A DNA stretch of 64,000 bases from Thalassoroseus pseudoceratinae (lineage in GTDB: Bacteria > Planctomycetota > Planctomycetia > Planctomycetales > Planctomycetaceae), in contig NZ_JAALXT010000001.1 in assembly GCF_011634775.1 (NCBI RefSeq), positions 868,001 to 932,000 on the forward strand. Reading direction: 5' to 3'. Below, one piece after another: positions 47,623 to 57,639 of the stretch (position 1 is the first letter of the stretch; each line of letters opens with the position of its first letter). A program made the translations under genes and the position numbers. The notes below the pieces were generated by a model. That model was not told where the DNA came from. It searched no databases and was given only the letters and a program-made list of their open reading frames with translations.

Positions 47623-47682
47623 GTTCGTTTTCCGTGTGTTGTCAGTCTTGGTGTCAGTCGAAATCGAGTCCACCTTGCCGAT

Positions 47683-49563
47683 TTACGACTTGGCTTGGTT
47701 TCGTTCGCGTTGGCGACGATCGATATTTTCCAGCGAATCGTTGGGAATCGCGTCGATCAGTTTCTTGGTGTATTCTTCGCGAGGGTTAGCGTAAATCGCA
47801 TCCGATGGGCCAAATTCCAGAATCTTGCCCGCGTTCATCACGGCCATCATATCAGACATGAACTTCACCACGCTGAGATCATGACTGATGAAAATGTACG
47901 TGAGCTTGCGTTCGAGCTGGAGTTTGTTGAGCAGATTCAACACTTGGGCTTGCACAGAGACGTCGAGTGCCGACACGGATTCGTCGCAGATGATGAAATC
48001 GGGTTCGACCGCGATCGCCCGGGCGATGCAAATTCGCTGTCGCTGCCCACCGGAGAATTCGTGTGGATACCGCCGAAGATGCTCGGCTCCCAAACCGACT
48101 TCGTCCAACAAATCGGCGGCTCGGTTGCGACGGTCCCCGCGACTCCGACCGATGCCATGCACCTTCATAACTTCCGTCAACATCGCCTCGACCGTCATCC
48201 GCGGATTGAGCGAGTTATACGGATCTTGAAAGATGATCTGAATCCGGCGACGCATCTGACGAAACGCGGCACCATGCATATGAGCGAAATGGACACCTTC
48301 AAAATACACTTCGCCACTGGTCGGCGGCACTAACCGGAGAATACCCCGCCCGGTGGTTGTTTTGCCGCATCCGGACTCGCCGACCAACCCCAGCGTTTGA
48401 CCGGGATAGACGTTGAAACTCACATCGTCGACGGCTCTTACATGGTCCACCACATGCGAGAATATCCCCTTCTTGATCGGAAAATAGACTTTCAGATTCT
48501 TGACCGAAAGAATTGGCGCGATCCCTTCGGCAACAGTTTCGTAGTTGCTGAGGTCCTGCAAACCGGCCCCGGCTAATTCTTCCCAAGGATGTCCGATGGC
48601 ATCCAATTCGGGTTTCGGGTGCAGCAAACGTGGTCGTCCGGAATTTCGGAACTCCTCCAACTTGCCATCGTCGAGCGGTTTCTCCTCAATCTTCACCGAT
48701 CCATCCGCCCGCGTCGTGACCCGCATGAAATCGGAAACTGTCGGCAATTGCTTGTAATCCGTGTCCAATCGCGGACGGCAAGCCAGCAGACCCTTGGTGT
48801 AGGGGTGCTGCGGATTTTCGAAGATGTCCCGCACTGGAGCTTGCTCGACGAGTTTGCCGCGATACATCACCGCCACATGATCCGCGATCTCCGCAATCAC
48901 ACCGAGATCATGCGTGATGAAAAGAATCGACATGCCCCGCTCGTCACGCAACCGACGGAGCAAGTCGAGAATTTGAGCCTGAATCGTCACGTCGAGTGCG
49001 GTCGTTGGTTCGTCGGCAATCAGCAGTTTCGGATTGCAACTGAGCGCCATCGCAATCATCACGCGTTGCTTCTGCCCACCAGACATTTCGTGCGGAAAGC
49101 TATTGATCCGCCGTTCCGGTTCCGGAATTCCGACCTCTCGAAAAAGATCGATTGTCCGCTCACGGGCGACTTTCTTGCTCAGCCCCGGATTGTGCAGGCG
49201 AATCGCTTCCATGACTTGCCAACCGGTCCGGTACACCGGATTGAGCGACGTGCCCGGTTCCTGAAAAATCATGCTGATGTCCGCACCGCGAACGTTTCGC
49301 ATTTCTTTCGGGGGCAGACGGACCAAATCCCGACCGAGAAACGCAATCGAACCGGACTCGATGCTCGCGGTCGCTTCAGGGAGCAATCGCATGATGCTCA
49401 ACGATGTTACCGACTTACCCGAGCCCGACTCGCCCACCAAACCAAGGGTTTGGGCCTTCGGAATGGAGATCGAGAGGTCATCAACCGCTTTGACAACCCC
49501 AGCTCCCGTTTTGAAATACGTTCGCAGGTTCTGGATTTCCAGCAGTGGAGTCATTTCCGACAT
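47683..49563 (-). CDS. Two-domain ABC transporter ATPase (oligopeptide/nickel type)
   Basis: 626 residues from the ATG at 49563 (AAGGAA upstream). It has two ATPase domains in tandem: the first with Walker A GESGSGKS and signature [14 protein letters not shown], the second with GESGCGKT and [13 protein letters not shown]. This is the DppD-DppF fused form that energises dipeptide/oligopeptide uptake. No permease or binding protein is adjacent, so partners lie elsewhere. Upstream is a PfkB kinase; downstream an esterase. Confidence 0.93.
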   Translation of the reverse strand: MSEMTPLLEIQNLRTYFKTGAGVVKAVDDLSISIPKAQTLGLVGESGSGKSVTSLSIMRLLPEATASIESGSIAFLGRDLVRLPPKEMRNVRGADISMIFQEPGTSLNPVYRTGWQVMEAIRLHNPGLSKKVARERTIDLFREVGIPEPERRINSFPHEMSGGQKQRVMIAMALSCNPKLLIADEPTTALDVTIQAQILDLLRRLRDERGMSILFITHDLGVIAEIADHVAVMYRGKLVEQAPVRDIFENPQHPYTKGLLACRPRLDTDYKQLPTVSDFMRVTTRADGSVKIEEKPLDDGKLEEFRNSGRPRLLHPKPELDAIGHPWEELAGAGLQDLSNYETVAEGIAPILSVKNLKVYFPIKKGIFSHVVDHVRAVDDVSFNVYPGQTLGLVGESGCGKTTTGRGILRLVPPTSGEVYFEGVHFAHMHGAAFRQMRRRIQIIFQDPYNSLNPRMTVEAMLTEVMKVHGIGRSRGDRRNRAADLLDEVGLGAEHLRRYPHEFSGGQRQRICIARAIAVEPDFIICDESVSALDVSVQAQVLNLLNKLQLERKLTYIFISHDLSVVKFMSDMMAVMNAGKILEFGPSDAIYANPREEYTKKLIDAIPNDSLENIDRRQRERNQAKS

Positions 49564-49652
49564 GTGCGTTCCTTCGTGTTGAGATCGGTCCAGCATAATG
49601 CAAACGCAGCGGCTCCGAAAAGCCAACCGGATGTGTACACGAGTCGGCGAAT

Positions 49653-50576
49653 TCAGATCTGCTCGACCTGAACCCGATGAGATAATTCTTCCACGCGAGC
49701 GACATCAATCCGGGCAGGAAGCAATTGTTGCAGATTGGCCGCCGCGGCCGCGGAACCGTACTTCAGTAACGCCGGAAATTCTGATCCGCGTGAAAGTTGC
49801 CAAGCGATCCCCGCCGCTAAGCAATCGCCACATCCGATCGGATTCACAACCGACTCCGTTGCTGGATGCACCACGAACCGTTGATCTCGAAAGACTGCGA
49901 GCATCGGTTCCTCGCCCCGCGACACGACCACACTAACAGCCCCCTGCGACTGCAACTCTCGCATGGCATCCCAGATTTGTTCCTCGTTTTCGAGTGGTCG
50001 GCGAACCGTTTTCGACAATTCACTCACATTCGGCTTCACCAGAAAAGGCTTTGCCCGCAGAGCTTCGCTGAGTTCCGGCCCACGGGCATCCATAATGACA
50101 GCCGCCGATGTCGATTCGATCAATCGTCGGTAGAAGTCGCTGGGCACACCGCTTGGCAGGGAACCGGTCAGCACGACAACCGTGGCTTCACGTGTTTCCA
50201 ACGCGAACGCCTCACAGAATCGTTCCAGGTCGTCGTTGTTCAAACTCGGAGCGTTCTCGACCAATTCGGTAGTTTGCTCGGTGTGCTCATCGAGCAACGT
50301 CGTGCACACCCGGGTCACAGCTTGCGTCTTGATCCAGTGCGTCGGCACACTTTGACGCTCGTATTCGGCTTGCATTGCGGTGCCGGCGGGTCCATCGTCG
50401 GTCACGCACAAAACCCGCGAATGACCACACAATCGGTGCAACGCCAATCCCACATTCAGCACCTTGCCCGACGCACACCAATGAGCCGATTTCGCTCGGT
50501 TGACGTGCCCAAGTTCAAACGAACGGAACGTCAGAATTTGCTGCCAAGCTGGGCTCAGTCCCGCGGTCACAATCAT
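49653..50576 (-). CDS. PfkB family sugar kinase (1-phosphofructokinase/LacC-like)
   Basis: 307 residues. The N-terminus [17 protein letters not shown] and [16 protein letters not shown] resemble FruK/LacC-type kinases. The C-terminal ATP/anion-hole signature, usually GAGD, reads [12 protein letters not shown], so Cys replaces the usual Ala while the catalytic Asp is kept. The gene start overlaps the end of the upstream Fe-alcohol dehydrogenase by 4 bases (50573-50576), so they are translationally coupled. The substrate is likely a sugar or sugar phosphate. Confidence 0.85.
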   Translation of the reverse strand: MIVTAGLSPAWQQILTFRSFELGHVNRAKSAHWCASGKVLNVGLALHRLCGHSRVLCVTDDGPAGTAMQAEYERQSVPTHWIKTQAVTRVCTTLLDEHTEQTTELVENAPSLNNDDLERFCEAFALETREATVVVLTGSLPSGVPSDFYRRLIESTSAAVIMDARGPELSEALRAKPFLVKPNVSELSKTVRRPLENEEQIWDAMRELQSQGAVSVVVSRGEEPMLAVFRDQRFVVHPATESVVNPIGCGDCLAAGIAWQLSRGSEFPALLKYGSAAAAANLQQLLPARIDVARVEELSHRVQVEQI

Positions 50577-51757
50577 AATCCTGCCTCGAGAATGGCTTTA
50601 AGTTCCTCATCCGATAGCTCTTTCGGATTCCCGTTCATGCTGTTGCCCCGCGAACTTTGCACGATGTCATCCAGAGTGTCTCGCAAGACACCGATTTCAC
50701 TGAGCCGTCGTGGAATCCCAATGCTCACCGCTAGTTCTTCGCTCCAATGGATCACGGCTTCCGCAGCCGCTTCACTCGATTTGAACGGACGACCAACGAT
50801 GACTTCGGCCAATGTTTGCATATCTGAACTGCAAGCGTCGGCGTTCGTTCGTAGTGCAACCGGCAGCATCACCGCACATGCCAACCCGTGCGGCACATTT
50901 GCGTGCACGCCGAGAGCCGCCGCCACTCCGTGAGCCATCCCCAATCCCGAATTCGCGAGTGCAACGCCAGATAGAAACGCAGCCTGCGACATCGCCGAAC
51001 GGGCTTGTTGGTCAGCACCGTTCTCGACCGCTGTTCGCAACGCCGGCACCCCCAACCGCAATCCTTCCAGACACAACGATTGCGTCAGCGGATTCGCTCG
51101 TTTGGAGAGAAATGACTCAATCAACTGCGTGAGAGCATCCATCCCCGAATGAGCGGTCACGGTTTTGGGGGTGGTTACCGTCAATTCGGGATCGATCAAC
51201 ACGCAGGCCGGCACAAGCCGTTCGTCTCGCAGACTCTTTTTGAACTTGGGATCGTGCGAGGAGATCACTGCGTTCTTGGTCGCCTCGGAACCGGTACCGG
51301 CCGTTGTGGGAATCGCCAGAATCGGCAATGGAGCGGCGGCAAGCGTCAACCCGCGTCCGACACCTTCCAAGTAATCGACGACCGAAACCCGTTCCGATTG
51401 CGGAGCGAGTGCAGCGGCCGATTTGGCCAAATCGAGAGCAGCACCGCCACCGATTCCAATGACGAAATCTCCAGGTTGCCCGAAACCGTGAGACGCAGCT
51501 TTGGCGATCAGATCGTCCACATCCTCGACCAGCGGTTCGCGAGAGGGCACTTGCACGCGAACGACGTCCAAATCTGCGTCTCTGAGATGGGTCGCCAACT
51601 GATCGACCACGCCTGCGGTTTCCAAGGTCCGCGATCCGCTGACGATCAACGCTCGCGTTCCTAAGTAGCGTGCCAGGGAACCCACTTCCGCTCGACGTCC
51701 CCAACCAAACACAACTTTTCGCGGCGAAAGCAATTGATACGCCGTGAGACTTTTCAT
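50573..51757 (-). CDS. Iron-containing alcohol dehydrogenase
   Basis: 394 residues. The NAD motif is GIGGGAALDLAKSAA; the Fe ligands fit Asp in TTAGTGSEAT/VLIDPELT, and His in HSGMDALTQLIES, GMAHGVAAALG and VPHGLACAVMLP. This is the FeADH family, including lactaldehyde, butanol and 1,3-propanediol dehydrogenases. The PfkB kinase follows with a 4-base overlap, so the enzyme may act on a sugar-derived aldehyde or ketone. Confidence 0.9.
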   Translation of the reverse strand: MKSLTAYQLLSPRKVVFGWGRRAEVGSLARYLGTRALIVSGSRTLETAGVVDQLATHLRDADLDVVRVQVPSREPLVEDVDDLIAKAASHGFGQPGDFVIGIGGGAALDLAKSAAALAPQSERVSVVDYLEGVGRGLTLAAAPLPILAIPTTAGTGSEATKNAVISSHDPKFKKSLRDERLVPACVLIDPELTVTTPKTVTAHSGMDALTQLIESFLSKRANPLTQSLCLEGLRLGVPALRTAVENGADQQARSAMSQAAFLSGVALANSGLGMAHGVAAALGVHANVPHGLACAVMLPVALRTNADACSSDMQTLAEVIVGRPFKSSEAAAEAVIHWSEELAVSIGIPRRLSEIGVLRDTLDDIVQSSRGNSMNGNPKELSDEELKAILEAGL

Positions 51758-51851
51758 CGCCGAACTTCCTCGAACTCACAAAGCCAACCGAAACACTGGC
51801 TTCAGAGTAGGTTGTTGGCACACAATTGCAAAGCGAGAGGCGAGATACGAT

Positions 51852-52148
51852 TTAACGCCTGATTGCGGTCGGAGGCACGATCGCGTATCGAGTCGGGCTT
51901 TGCGTGGGTGGCTTGATTGTCAGTTTTTCCGGATAGAAGACACCGGCAGCGTGTTCTTCGGCGGTGTCCTTCTCCATGTCGTCGATTTCATCCGGCATTG
52001 GCGGATGCGGATCGCCGAACAACGCTCGATGATAGGTTCCACTGAACCCCTGCGGCCACCGATAGCGAGGCGTCGCGCAGCCGACGTTTGCCAGCAGAAG
52101 CAGTCCACACGCCAACTTCAATACGACAAGCCGACGCCGTCTCATCAA
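51852..52148 (-). CDS. Small lipoprotein of unknown function
   Basis: 98 residues (ATG at 52148 or 52145). The positively charged start followed by VLKLACGLLLLANVGC is a signal peptide with a weak lipobox ending in Cys23. The remainder is Pro-rich and has no repeat or catalytic motif. It lies downstream of the possible haem protein gene and may share its transcript. Confidence 0.6.
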   Translation of the reverse strand: MMRRRRLVVLKLACGLLLLANVGCATPRYRWPQGFSGTYHRALFGDPHPPMPDEIDDMEKDTAEEHAAGVFYPEKLTIKPPTQSPTRYAIVPPTAIRR

Positions 52149-52247
52149 ACTGCCCCCAACGTCACACCGAGAATCTCTACAAACTTCATCGGCAATGGAG
52201 ACAGGTGAAGTTGATCGACTTTTCCGGTCAGCGAAGAGGGAGCGTTT

Positions 52248-53357
52248 CTACTGAGCACGGCGATGGAGCCGATTGAACTCTTCGGGATCGAACAGATCGG
52301 GCTTTTCGTCGCGGAGTGCCGCTTCCAAAATTTCATCTTTTTCGCTGCGTGCCATCTCCTCCGGGTCGATTGACTCAAGTTCTGGAGTGCCACGAATCAA
52401 CGTCAAACGCGGGGGCTCTCGTTCCTTGATCTCGGAATCATGAGCCAATACCGCTGGCGAAACGGTCTTCTTGGGTTGCTCGGTCCGTAAGTCGGCGGCG
52501 ACCGCACGAACCCAGTTCTGAAAGTCTTGAAAGTTTGCGTCACCGTACGGCCCACCAAACGCCGACCGCTTTTTGGGTCCATGCAAACCGGTTGGCAGCT
52601 TCAGCACCGGACTGGAGTCCGGATCTTCCATGTCGATGTATTCCATCATCATCGCCAAGTTTCGCTCGGCTCGGAGTCGATGACTGCTCGTGCCGATCCG
52701 AACTCGCACCAATTGAAAATTGTTCTGACCAGCCGCCGAACCATGACAGCTTGCGTTTCCACAGCGATTCATCAACATCGGCTGAATTCGCGTTGTGAAC
52801 CGGAGAGCCGTCTCCCGGGACAGACCGGCCAATGACTGCACCGGTCGTTTTTGGAATCCATCGTCTGTCTTTTCCGGCGGCTCTGGCAATGTAGGCGGCT
52901 TGCCGGTGGGATCAAGCACCGACGCCAATCGAATCAACATTCGTCGGGCAACCGCATGACCGGAATCCATCTCAAGTGCTTGTCGAAGTTCGAGTTCCGC
53001 TTGTTCATGGAGTTGCCAAGTGAGACACCATTTCGCCAACCGAACCGATGTATCCGCCGACGGTTTTTGGATGGAGTCCTTCAATTTCTGATAGGCGTCT
53101 AGACGGTCGTTCGCGCGGAAGTTGACCAGATGAAACGGCACGAGGAAGCGACCGCCGGACTTGTGAACGATGTACCCCCGGGCTTCCTGCGTGATTTGAC
53201 CGTCCGCGAGGCTACCGTCTTTCATCACGAGTACGCCAGACTTGGCGGCGACCGGGGGCTGATCGCCTTCGGACGTGTTCTCCTCAGCTCCGGCCAATCC
53301 CAGAGTGCATCCGAAAACAAGAATACACAATTGGGGAAGAATGGAGAGAATTTTCAT
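52248..53357 (-). CDS. Secreted protein with an atypical CX4CH haem-like motif
   Basis: 369 residues. Sec signal (ILPQLCILVFGCTLGLAGA). Residues 40-80 form a beta hairpin with FLVPFHLVNF; about 95-150 is TPR-like (WQLHEQAELELRQALEMDSGH). From about 188 there is a segment like PSD1 cytochrome domains, TRIQPMLMNRCGNASCHG, where the haem motif has four residues between the Cys pair (CX4CH) instead of CXXCH. The C-terminus is acidic. CX4CH haem sites exist in some cytochromes, so it may hold haem c. Function unknown. Confidence 0.72.
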   Translation of the reverse strand: MKILSILPQLCILVFGCTLGLAGAEENTSEGDQPPVAAKSGVLVMKDGSLADGQITQEARGYIVHKSGGRFLVPFHLVNFRANDRLDAYQKLKDSIQKPSADTSVRLAKWCLTWQLHEQAELELRQALEMDSGHAVARRMLIRLASVLDPTGKPPTLPEPPEKTDDGFQKRPVQSLAGLSRETALRFTTRIQPMLMNRCGNASCHGSAAGQNNFQLVRVRIGTSSHRLRAERNLAMMMEYIDMEDPDSSPVLKLPTGLHGPKKRSAFGGPYGDANFQDFQNWVRAVAADLRTEQPKKTVSPAVLAHDSEIKEREPPRLTLIRGTPELESIDPEEMARSEKDEILEAALRDEKPDLFDPEEFNRLHRRAQ

Positions 53358-53481
53358 CGGTGGACCCTCGATGCGAGAAACGACACGCGAACACGTCTCG
53401 CCAGAATTGGCGAACGGTACGCGGACTGCCGTTTCGGGTCAACACCGTCTTAAACACCGAATATCGAAAGGCTTACGAAAC

Positions 53482-54366
53482 CTATTCAATAATCTTATTG
53501 ATCGGATACTCGACGATTCCACGAGCACCAACGGCTTTGAGGTTCGGAATCATTGTGCGGACGACCGACTCATCCACGATGGCAATGATATCCACCCAGT
53601 CTGGATCAGACAGAGAAGAGACGGTTGGCGACTGCAACGAGGGAAGTTGTGACAAGACTTGATCGAGATCCGTGCGACGCACGTTCATCATGATCCCGAC
53701 TTTGTTCTCAGCAGCCAAACACGATTCCAGCATCAGGGCAATATTCTGCAACTTCGTGCGAGTCCACTCGTTTTCCCACGCCTTCTTGTTGGCGATGAGT
53801 CGGGGCGTGCTTTGCAGCACCTCGGCAACAATCCGTAAATTGTTTGCACGCAAGGAGTTTCCAGTTTCCGTCACTTCGACAATTGCATCGGCTAACCGGG
53901 GCGGTTTGACTTCCGTGGCCCCCCAAGAGAATTCCACTTTCGCGGTCACGCCGTGTTCAGCCAAGAAGCTCTTCGTCAACCCGACCGCTTCCGTCGCGAT
54001 CCGTTTGCCTTCCATATCCTGAACCGTTTTGATCGGCGAGTCCTCAGGAACACAAAGAACCCAACGGACCGGTCGACGACTCACTTTCGAGAACACAAGT
54101 TCGCAAACTTCGTGCACATCGGCCTGATTCTCTTGAATCCAGTCGTGGCCGGTGATTCCGGCATCGAGAATGCCTTCTTCCACATATCGCGCCATTTCCT
54201 GGGCACGAATGAGCAAGCACTCGATTTCTTCATCATCAATCGACGGAAAATACGATCGCGACGAAAATTTGATGTTGTATCCGGCTCGGCGGAAGAGTTC
54301 CGCGGTCGCGTCTTTCAGACTTCCAGCAGGAATTCCAAGTTTCAGCCGAGTATCATCAGAGAACAT
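53482..54366 (-). CDS. hisG: ATP phosphoribosyltransferase, long form
   Basis: 294 residues, the long hexameric form with a C-terminal regulatory ACT-like domain, which binds histidine for feedback inhibition. It joins ATP and PRPP in the first step of histidine synthesis. Visible blocks: [31 protein letters not shown] and [17 protein letters not shown] (PRPP loop). The end [11 protein letters not shown] is the domain III signature. hisI lies upstream on the same strand, 183 bases away. Confidence 0.94.
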   Translation of the reverse strand: MFSDDTRLKLGIPAGSLKDATAELFRRAGYNIKFSSRSYFPSIDDEEIECLLIRAQEMARYVEEGILDAGITGHDWIQENQADVHEVCELVFSKVSRRPVRWVLCVPEDSPIKTVQDMEGKRIATEAVGLTKSFLAEHGVTAKVEFSWGATEVKPPRLADAIVEVTETGNSLRANNLRIVAEVLQSTPRLIANKKAWENEWTRTKLQNIALMLESCLAAENKVGIMMNVRRTDLDQVLSQLPSLQSPTVSSLSDPDWVDIIAIVDESVVRTMIPNLKAVGARGIVEYPINKIIE

Positions 54367-54549
54367 CGAATCTCAACTATCCGTGAAAGGGGAAAACAAG
54401 CGTTCCAGGCGGAAATTCCCAACTACGAGATGAGTCTCGCCCGTCTTGCGTAAGATTAACGGTTCCCAGCGACAACGTCCACAGACCGGAATCGTTGCAG
54501 ACATCGGCCGCACTCGAAATGAGAACGGCCACTGATCATCACCGAGCCA

Positions 54550-54960
54550 TCACTTTTTCTTGTAGACTTCGGCGGGATCAAAGACGCGTTCGCCGATGAC
54601 TTCCACCTTGCCCGTGTGGCGATCAATCTTGCGGAAGAAACAGGACTGAAAGCCTTCGTGACAGGCGGCTCCACCGATTTGCGTCACTTTCAGCAAGACG
54701 GTGTCGCGGTCGCAGTCGTAGAAGATCTCGTGGACTTCTTGAACGTTGCCACTTTCTTCGCCTTTTCGCCACAGTTTTTTGCGGCTCCGACTGTAATAGC
54801 ACGCTCGACCGTTTTTCAGGGTTTCGTCCCAGGCTTCTTCGTTCATGTAGGCCAGCATCAACACAACGCCTGTGTCATGGTCTTGGGCGATGACCGGAAT
54901 CAGCGGAGCTTTTTCGAAATCGGGGCGGGCAGGGGAGTCGAGATCGGTCACGGAGATCAC
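54550..54960 (-). CDS. hisI: Phosphoribosyl-AMP cyclohydrolase
   Basis: 136 residues from the GTG at 54960, close to the family length of about 130; an upstream TTG at 54972, GTG at 54999 and ATG at 55128 are possible. It hydrolyses PR-AMP to ProFAR in histidine synthesis. Conserved blocks: [46 protein letters not shown] (metal Asp residues) and [12 protein letters not shown] with zinc-binding Cys. It has no HisE (phosphoribosyl-ATP pyrophosphatase) part, so that must be elsewhere. Confidence 0.92.
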   Translation of the reverse strand: MISVTDLDSPARPDFEKAPLIPVIAQDHDTGVVLMLAYMNEEAWDETLKNGRACYYSRSRKKLWRKGEESGNVQEVHEIFYDCDRDTVLLKVTQIGGAACHEGFQSCFFRKIDRHTGKVEVIGERVFDPAEVYKKK

Positions 54961-55170
54961 TTTTTGAATCAAAACAGATTGACAACAGGTTTCTTTCACG
55001 GGGACGGGCTTCCATCGCCTTCGCCGTTTCCCTAGTATCTTCGCTGGTTCGGCATCGTGCAACCATCTGCCGAATCTTCTTTCCAGGGCCGATGTCTGAT
55101 GCGTTCGGCCAACCAACACCGCTTTCAACTGTGTTCAAACACGCAACTTTTTTTCACAAGGGAGCCACAT

Positions 55171-55782
55171 ATGGCAGATCAAGTTTCCACGAACATTACC
55201 TGGCACGACCACAGTGTTTCTTCCGAAGATCGGGCGAAACTCAACGGCCACACCGGTTGTGTGCTCTGGTTCACGGGGTTGAGCGGCTGCGGCAAAAGCA
55301 CAATCGCCAACACCGTCGATCACCTGTTGCACTCCGAAGGCGTACACACGTATGTTCTCGATGGCGACAACATTCGTCATGGTCTGAACAAGAACCTCGG
55401 TTTTTCCCCCGAAGACCGAACCGAAAACATCCGACGAATCGGTGAAGTCGCGAAATTGTTCGCCGACGCTGGAACCGTCACTTTGACGGCTTTCATCTCA
55501 CCATACCGAGCCGACCGCGATCAAGTCCGCGAAATCATGCCGGAAGGCAGCTTCATCGAAGTTTATGTAAACGCTTCGCTGGAAACCTGCGAGAAACGCG
55601 ACCCGAAAGGCTTGTACAAGAAAGCACGAGCGGGCGAAATCAAAGGTTTCACCGGAATCGATGCCCCCTACGAAGAACCCGAAAAAGCCGAACTCGTTCT
55701 GGATTCGGACAATAAGGGTATCGATGAACTCGCCAAAGAGGTGGTCGAATACCTCAAAGCCAACGGCAAGCTCAAAGCGTAA
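55171..55782 (+). CDS. cysC: Adenylylsulfate kinase (APS kinase)
   Basis: 203 residues from the ATG at 55171, with AAGGGAG at 55158-55164; the frame is open to 55057 without similarity. It phosphorylates APS to PAPS. The P-loop GLSGCGKST is at 36-44, followed by [16 protein letters not shown], the APS-binding motif. No ATP sulfurylase or CysN is next to it. PAPS here may feed assimilation (with cysK) or sulfotransfer. Confidence 0.95.
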   Translation: MADQVSTNITWHDHSVSSEDRAKLNGHTGCVLWFTGLSGCGKSTIANTVDHLLHSEGVHTYVLDGDNIRHGLNKNLGFSPEDRTENIRRIGEVAKLFADAGTVTLTAFISPYRADRDQVREIMPEGSFIEVYVNASLETCEKRDPKGLYKKARAGEIKGFTGIDAPYEEPEKAELVLDSDNKGIDELAKEVVEYLKANGKLKA

Positions 55783-55814
55783 TTGTCATCGGTCATCGGC
55801 CCGTGAGTGGAATC

Positions 55815-55910
55815 ATGTTCGATCTCATTAGCATCGTCATTAACACGGCCATTGGCATCGCGACGGAAGTTGTCGGTTGGGTGCTGATGACGTATTTCGG
55901 TCGACTGTGA
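55815..55910 (+). CDS. Predicted 31-residue membrane peptide
   Basis: Small frame of 31 residues from ATG 55815 to TGA 55910. Almost entirely hydrophobic: FDLISIVINTAIGIATEVVG and WVLMTYF form one membrane span. It lies 32 bases after cysC on the same strand, with a weak GAGTGGA before the start. Could be a small membrane protein in the cysC transcript, or chance. It lacks homologues I can name. Confidence 0.3.
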   Translation: MFDLISIVINTAIGIATEVVGWVLMTYFGRL

Positions 55911-55926
55911 ACCGCCGACTGATCTC

Positions 55927-56358
55927 TCAATTGGCGTGGCCGTTCGAATTTCGAGATTTGATTTGCGTGAGTTGGCGTTCCAACTCACGCTTTTTTTGTT
56001 GAATTTTGGAAAGCTCGACACGGGAATACATTCGCGTGGCCACCATATCGGCAAATGCCAGCAGGACGATCCACACAATCAGTAAGAGAACGACACACCA
56101 ATAAACAGTCGCGACCAGCGGATTCTTGCCACGAATGATGAGCCAATCGCCGACGGGAATCAGGACTCCGACAAGGATGAGAAGACTTGTCGTTTGCACA
56201 CGCCGGCGGAAGCGTTTGTAGTAATGCTCACGATCGTGGTCGTCGTGCAGGGGCGAATTCTTGGCCTCTCGCCATTCGCGAATGTTCCACCGAAGAAACG
56301 ACAACCCCACCAAAACCAGCCCGACACCAGCTGTAATGGCCACTAGGGAATCATTCAC
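55927..56358 (-). CDS. Small membrane protein with coiled-coil tail
   Basis: 143 residues. Three hydrophobic spans (about 5-25, 56-76 and 83-105) are followed by a charged helix (ELSKIQQKKRELERQLTQIK) with coiled-coil character. Between the first two spans is an acidic and basic loop with HDDHDREHYYKRF. No family recognised. It converges on the cysC region and its 31-residue peptide. Confidence 0.7.
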   Translation of the reverse strand: MNDSLVAITAGVGLVLVGLSFLRWNIREWREAKNSPLHDDHDREHYYKRFRRRVQTTSLLILVGVLIPVGDWLIIRGKNPLVATVYWCVVLLLIVWIVLLAFADMVATRMYSRVELSKIQQKKRELERQLTQIKSRNSNGHAN

Positions 56359-56623
56359 GGACGGTTACTCCAATTGGGTCCAAACTTGCGACGATGGTCG
56401 ATGTGACAGTGAACGCAATGATTATCTTTGGGGGGGAGGAATTTCAGTCCCTCTGGGTAGCCAAGCACAAACCAAACGTGCACTACAGTTCGTACGGCCG
56501 AATTTATCATAACCTCCTGACATCCCATAAACCCAGCGTGGCGATAAAAACATCCCGACCCACGTGAAAGGGGACCTATATTGAAGAAAACCCGTCCCTA
56601 CGTTGCTTAAAGATGATAAGCCG

Positions 56624-57565
56624 ATGACTAATTGGAAAGAGATCTGCGAAACGCGGATGGATCGGACCCGAAAATCGGTATTGCCTACGAATTTGAAGCT
56701 ACCGATGCTCCCCAAAGCGGTCATCGAGTTCGGCAAGAAAGCCAAAGACCCGGACGCTACGGCGAAAGAGTTGGGCGCGATCGTGGAAAGCGATGCCGGT
56801 CTCACCTGCGAGCTGCTTCGGCAAATCAATTCGCCAGCATATGGGCTTCGGCGTCAGGTGCAGTCCGCCCAACATGTGATCAGCCTGCTGGGTCTGAAGA
56901 AAATGGGCATGCTGTTGGCTGCAGTCGCGGTTAAGTCGGCGATGCCCAGCAAAGACAGTCGTCTCATCAACATGCAGACGTTCTGGAACACCAACCTCGA
57001 GCGTGCGATCTTCGCGAGGGAAGTGGCAACGCTACTCAAAGCCGATAAAGATTTGGCGTACGCCGGCGCAATGCTGCAAGACTTCATCCTTCCGATTCTG
57101 ACATCGCAAGAAGCCGACGTTTACCTCGACTTCTCCGTGCAGGACGGCCCCCGAAAACCACTGTCGAAATTCGAACATGATCGATTCGGCTGGGACCACG
57201 CTGAAGCCGCGGCGTACTTGATGCGGGATTGGGATTTTCCCGAGGAACTGATTGCATGCGTGCTGCTGCATCATCAAGGTTTGGCGACCTTGGCGAACAA
57301 ATCGTACGGCCGAACCGCTGCCGGTGCGGTGGCCATCGCCGCCCTCATGCCGGACTTCTTCCAACAGCAACCCGATGGCATCACCGAACTCGTCCGTTTG
57401 GAGATTGCCTGGCCGGAGTTCAATCTCCTTGAGATCGCCGAACGCGTGGAGTCTGTCTTCCATGAAAGTGCCGGGGCCGATGGTCGTCAGCACATCACGT
57501 TCTTCCGTCGGGTTCAAAAATCACCGGTCTGCGGCATCGACCGACTCGAAAAAACTCCCGTGTAG
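56624..57565 (+). CDS. HDOD-domain protein, first of a tandem pair
   Basis: 313 residues from the ATG at 56624 (TTG at 56603 also possible). An HDOD domain covers about residues 15-215: LPTNLKLPMLPKAVIEF at the start, ELLRQINSPAYGLRRQVQSAQHVISLLG, and RFGWDHAEAAAYLMRDWDFP with ACVLLHHQGL near the end. HDOD proteins are regulators in signalling and carry degenerate HD motifs, usually without phosphodiesterase activity. It is followed by a close paralogue 74 bases downstream. Confidence 0.88.
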   Translation: MTNWKEICETRMDRTRKSVLPTNLKLPMLPKAVIEFGKKAKDPDATAKELGAIVESDAGLTCELLRQINSPAYGLRRQVQSAQHVISLLGLKKMGMLLAAVAVKSAMPSKDSRLINMQTFWNTNLERAIFAREVATLLKADKDLAYAGAMLQDFILPILTSQEADVYLDFSVQDGPRKPLSKFEHDRFGWDHAEAAAYLMRDWDFPEELIACVLLHHQGLATLANKSYGRTAAGAVAIAALMPDFFQQQPDGITELVRLEIAWPEFNLLEIAERVESVFHESAGADGRQHITFFRRVQKSPVCGIDRLEKTPV

Positions 57566-57639
57566 TGTGAGCTTGTTGGTTTGAACTCCGGCCAAGATTC
57601 TGAGGCCGTGGTCTCATTCCCTGCGGAAAGGCGTGGTCC

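Noticed and set aside
48589-49671. Plus-strand frame of 360 residues opposite the ABC ATPase
   Set aside because: Antisense of a clear two-domain ABC protein with Walker and signature motifs; no motif of its own.
49866-50933. Plus-strand frame of 355 residues opposite the PfkB and Fe-ADH genes
   Set aside because: Crosses both real genes in antisense and has shadow composition.
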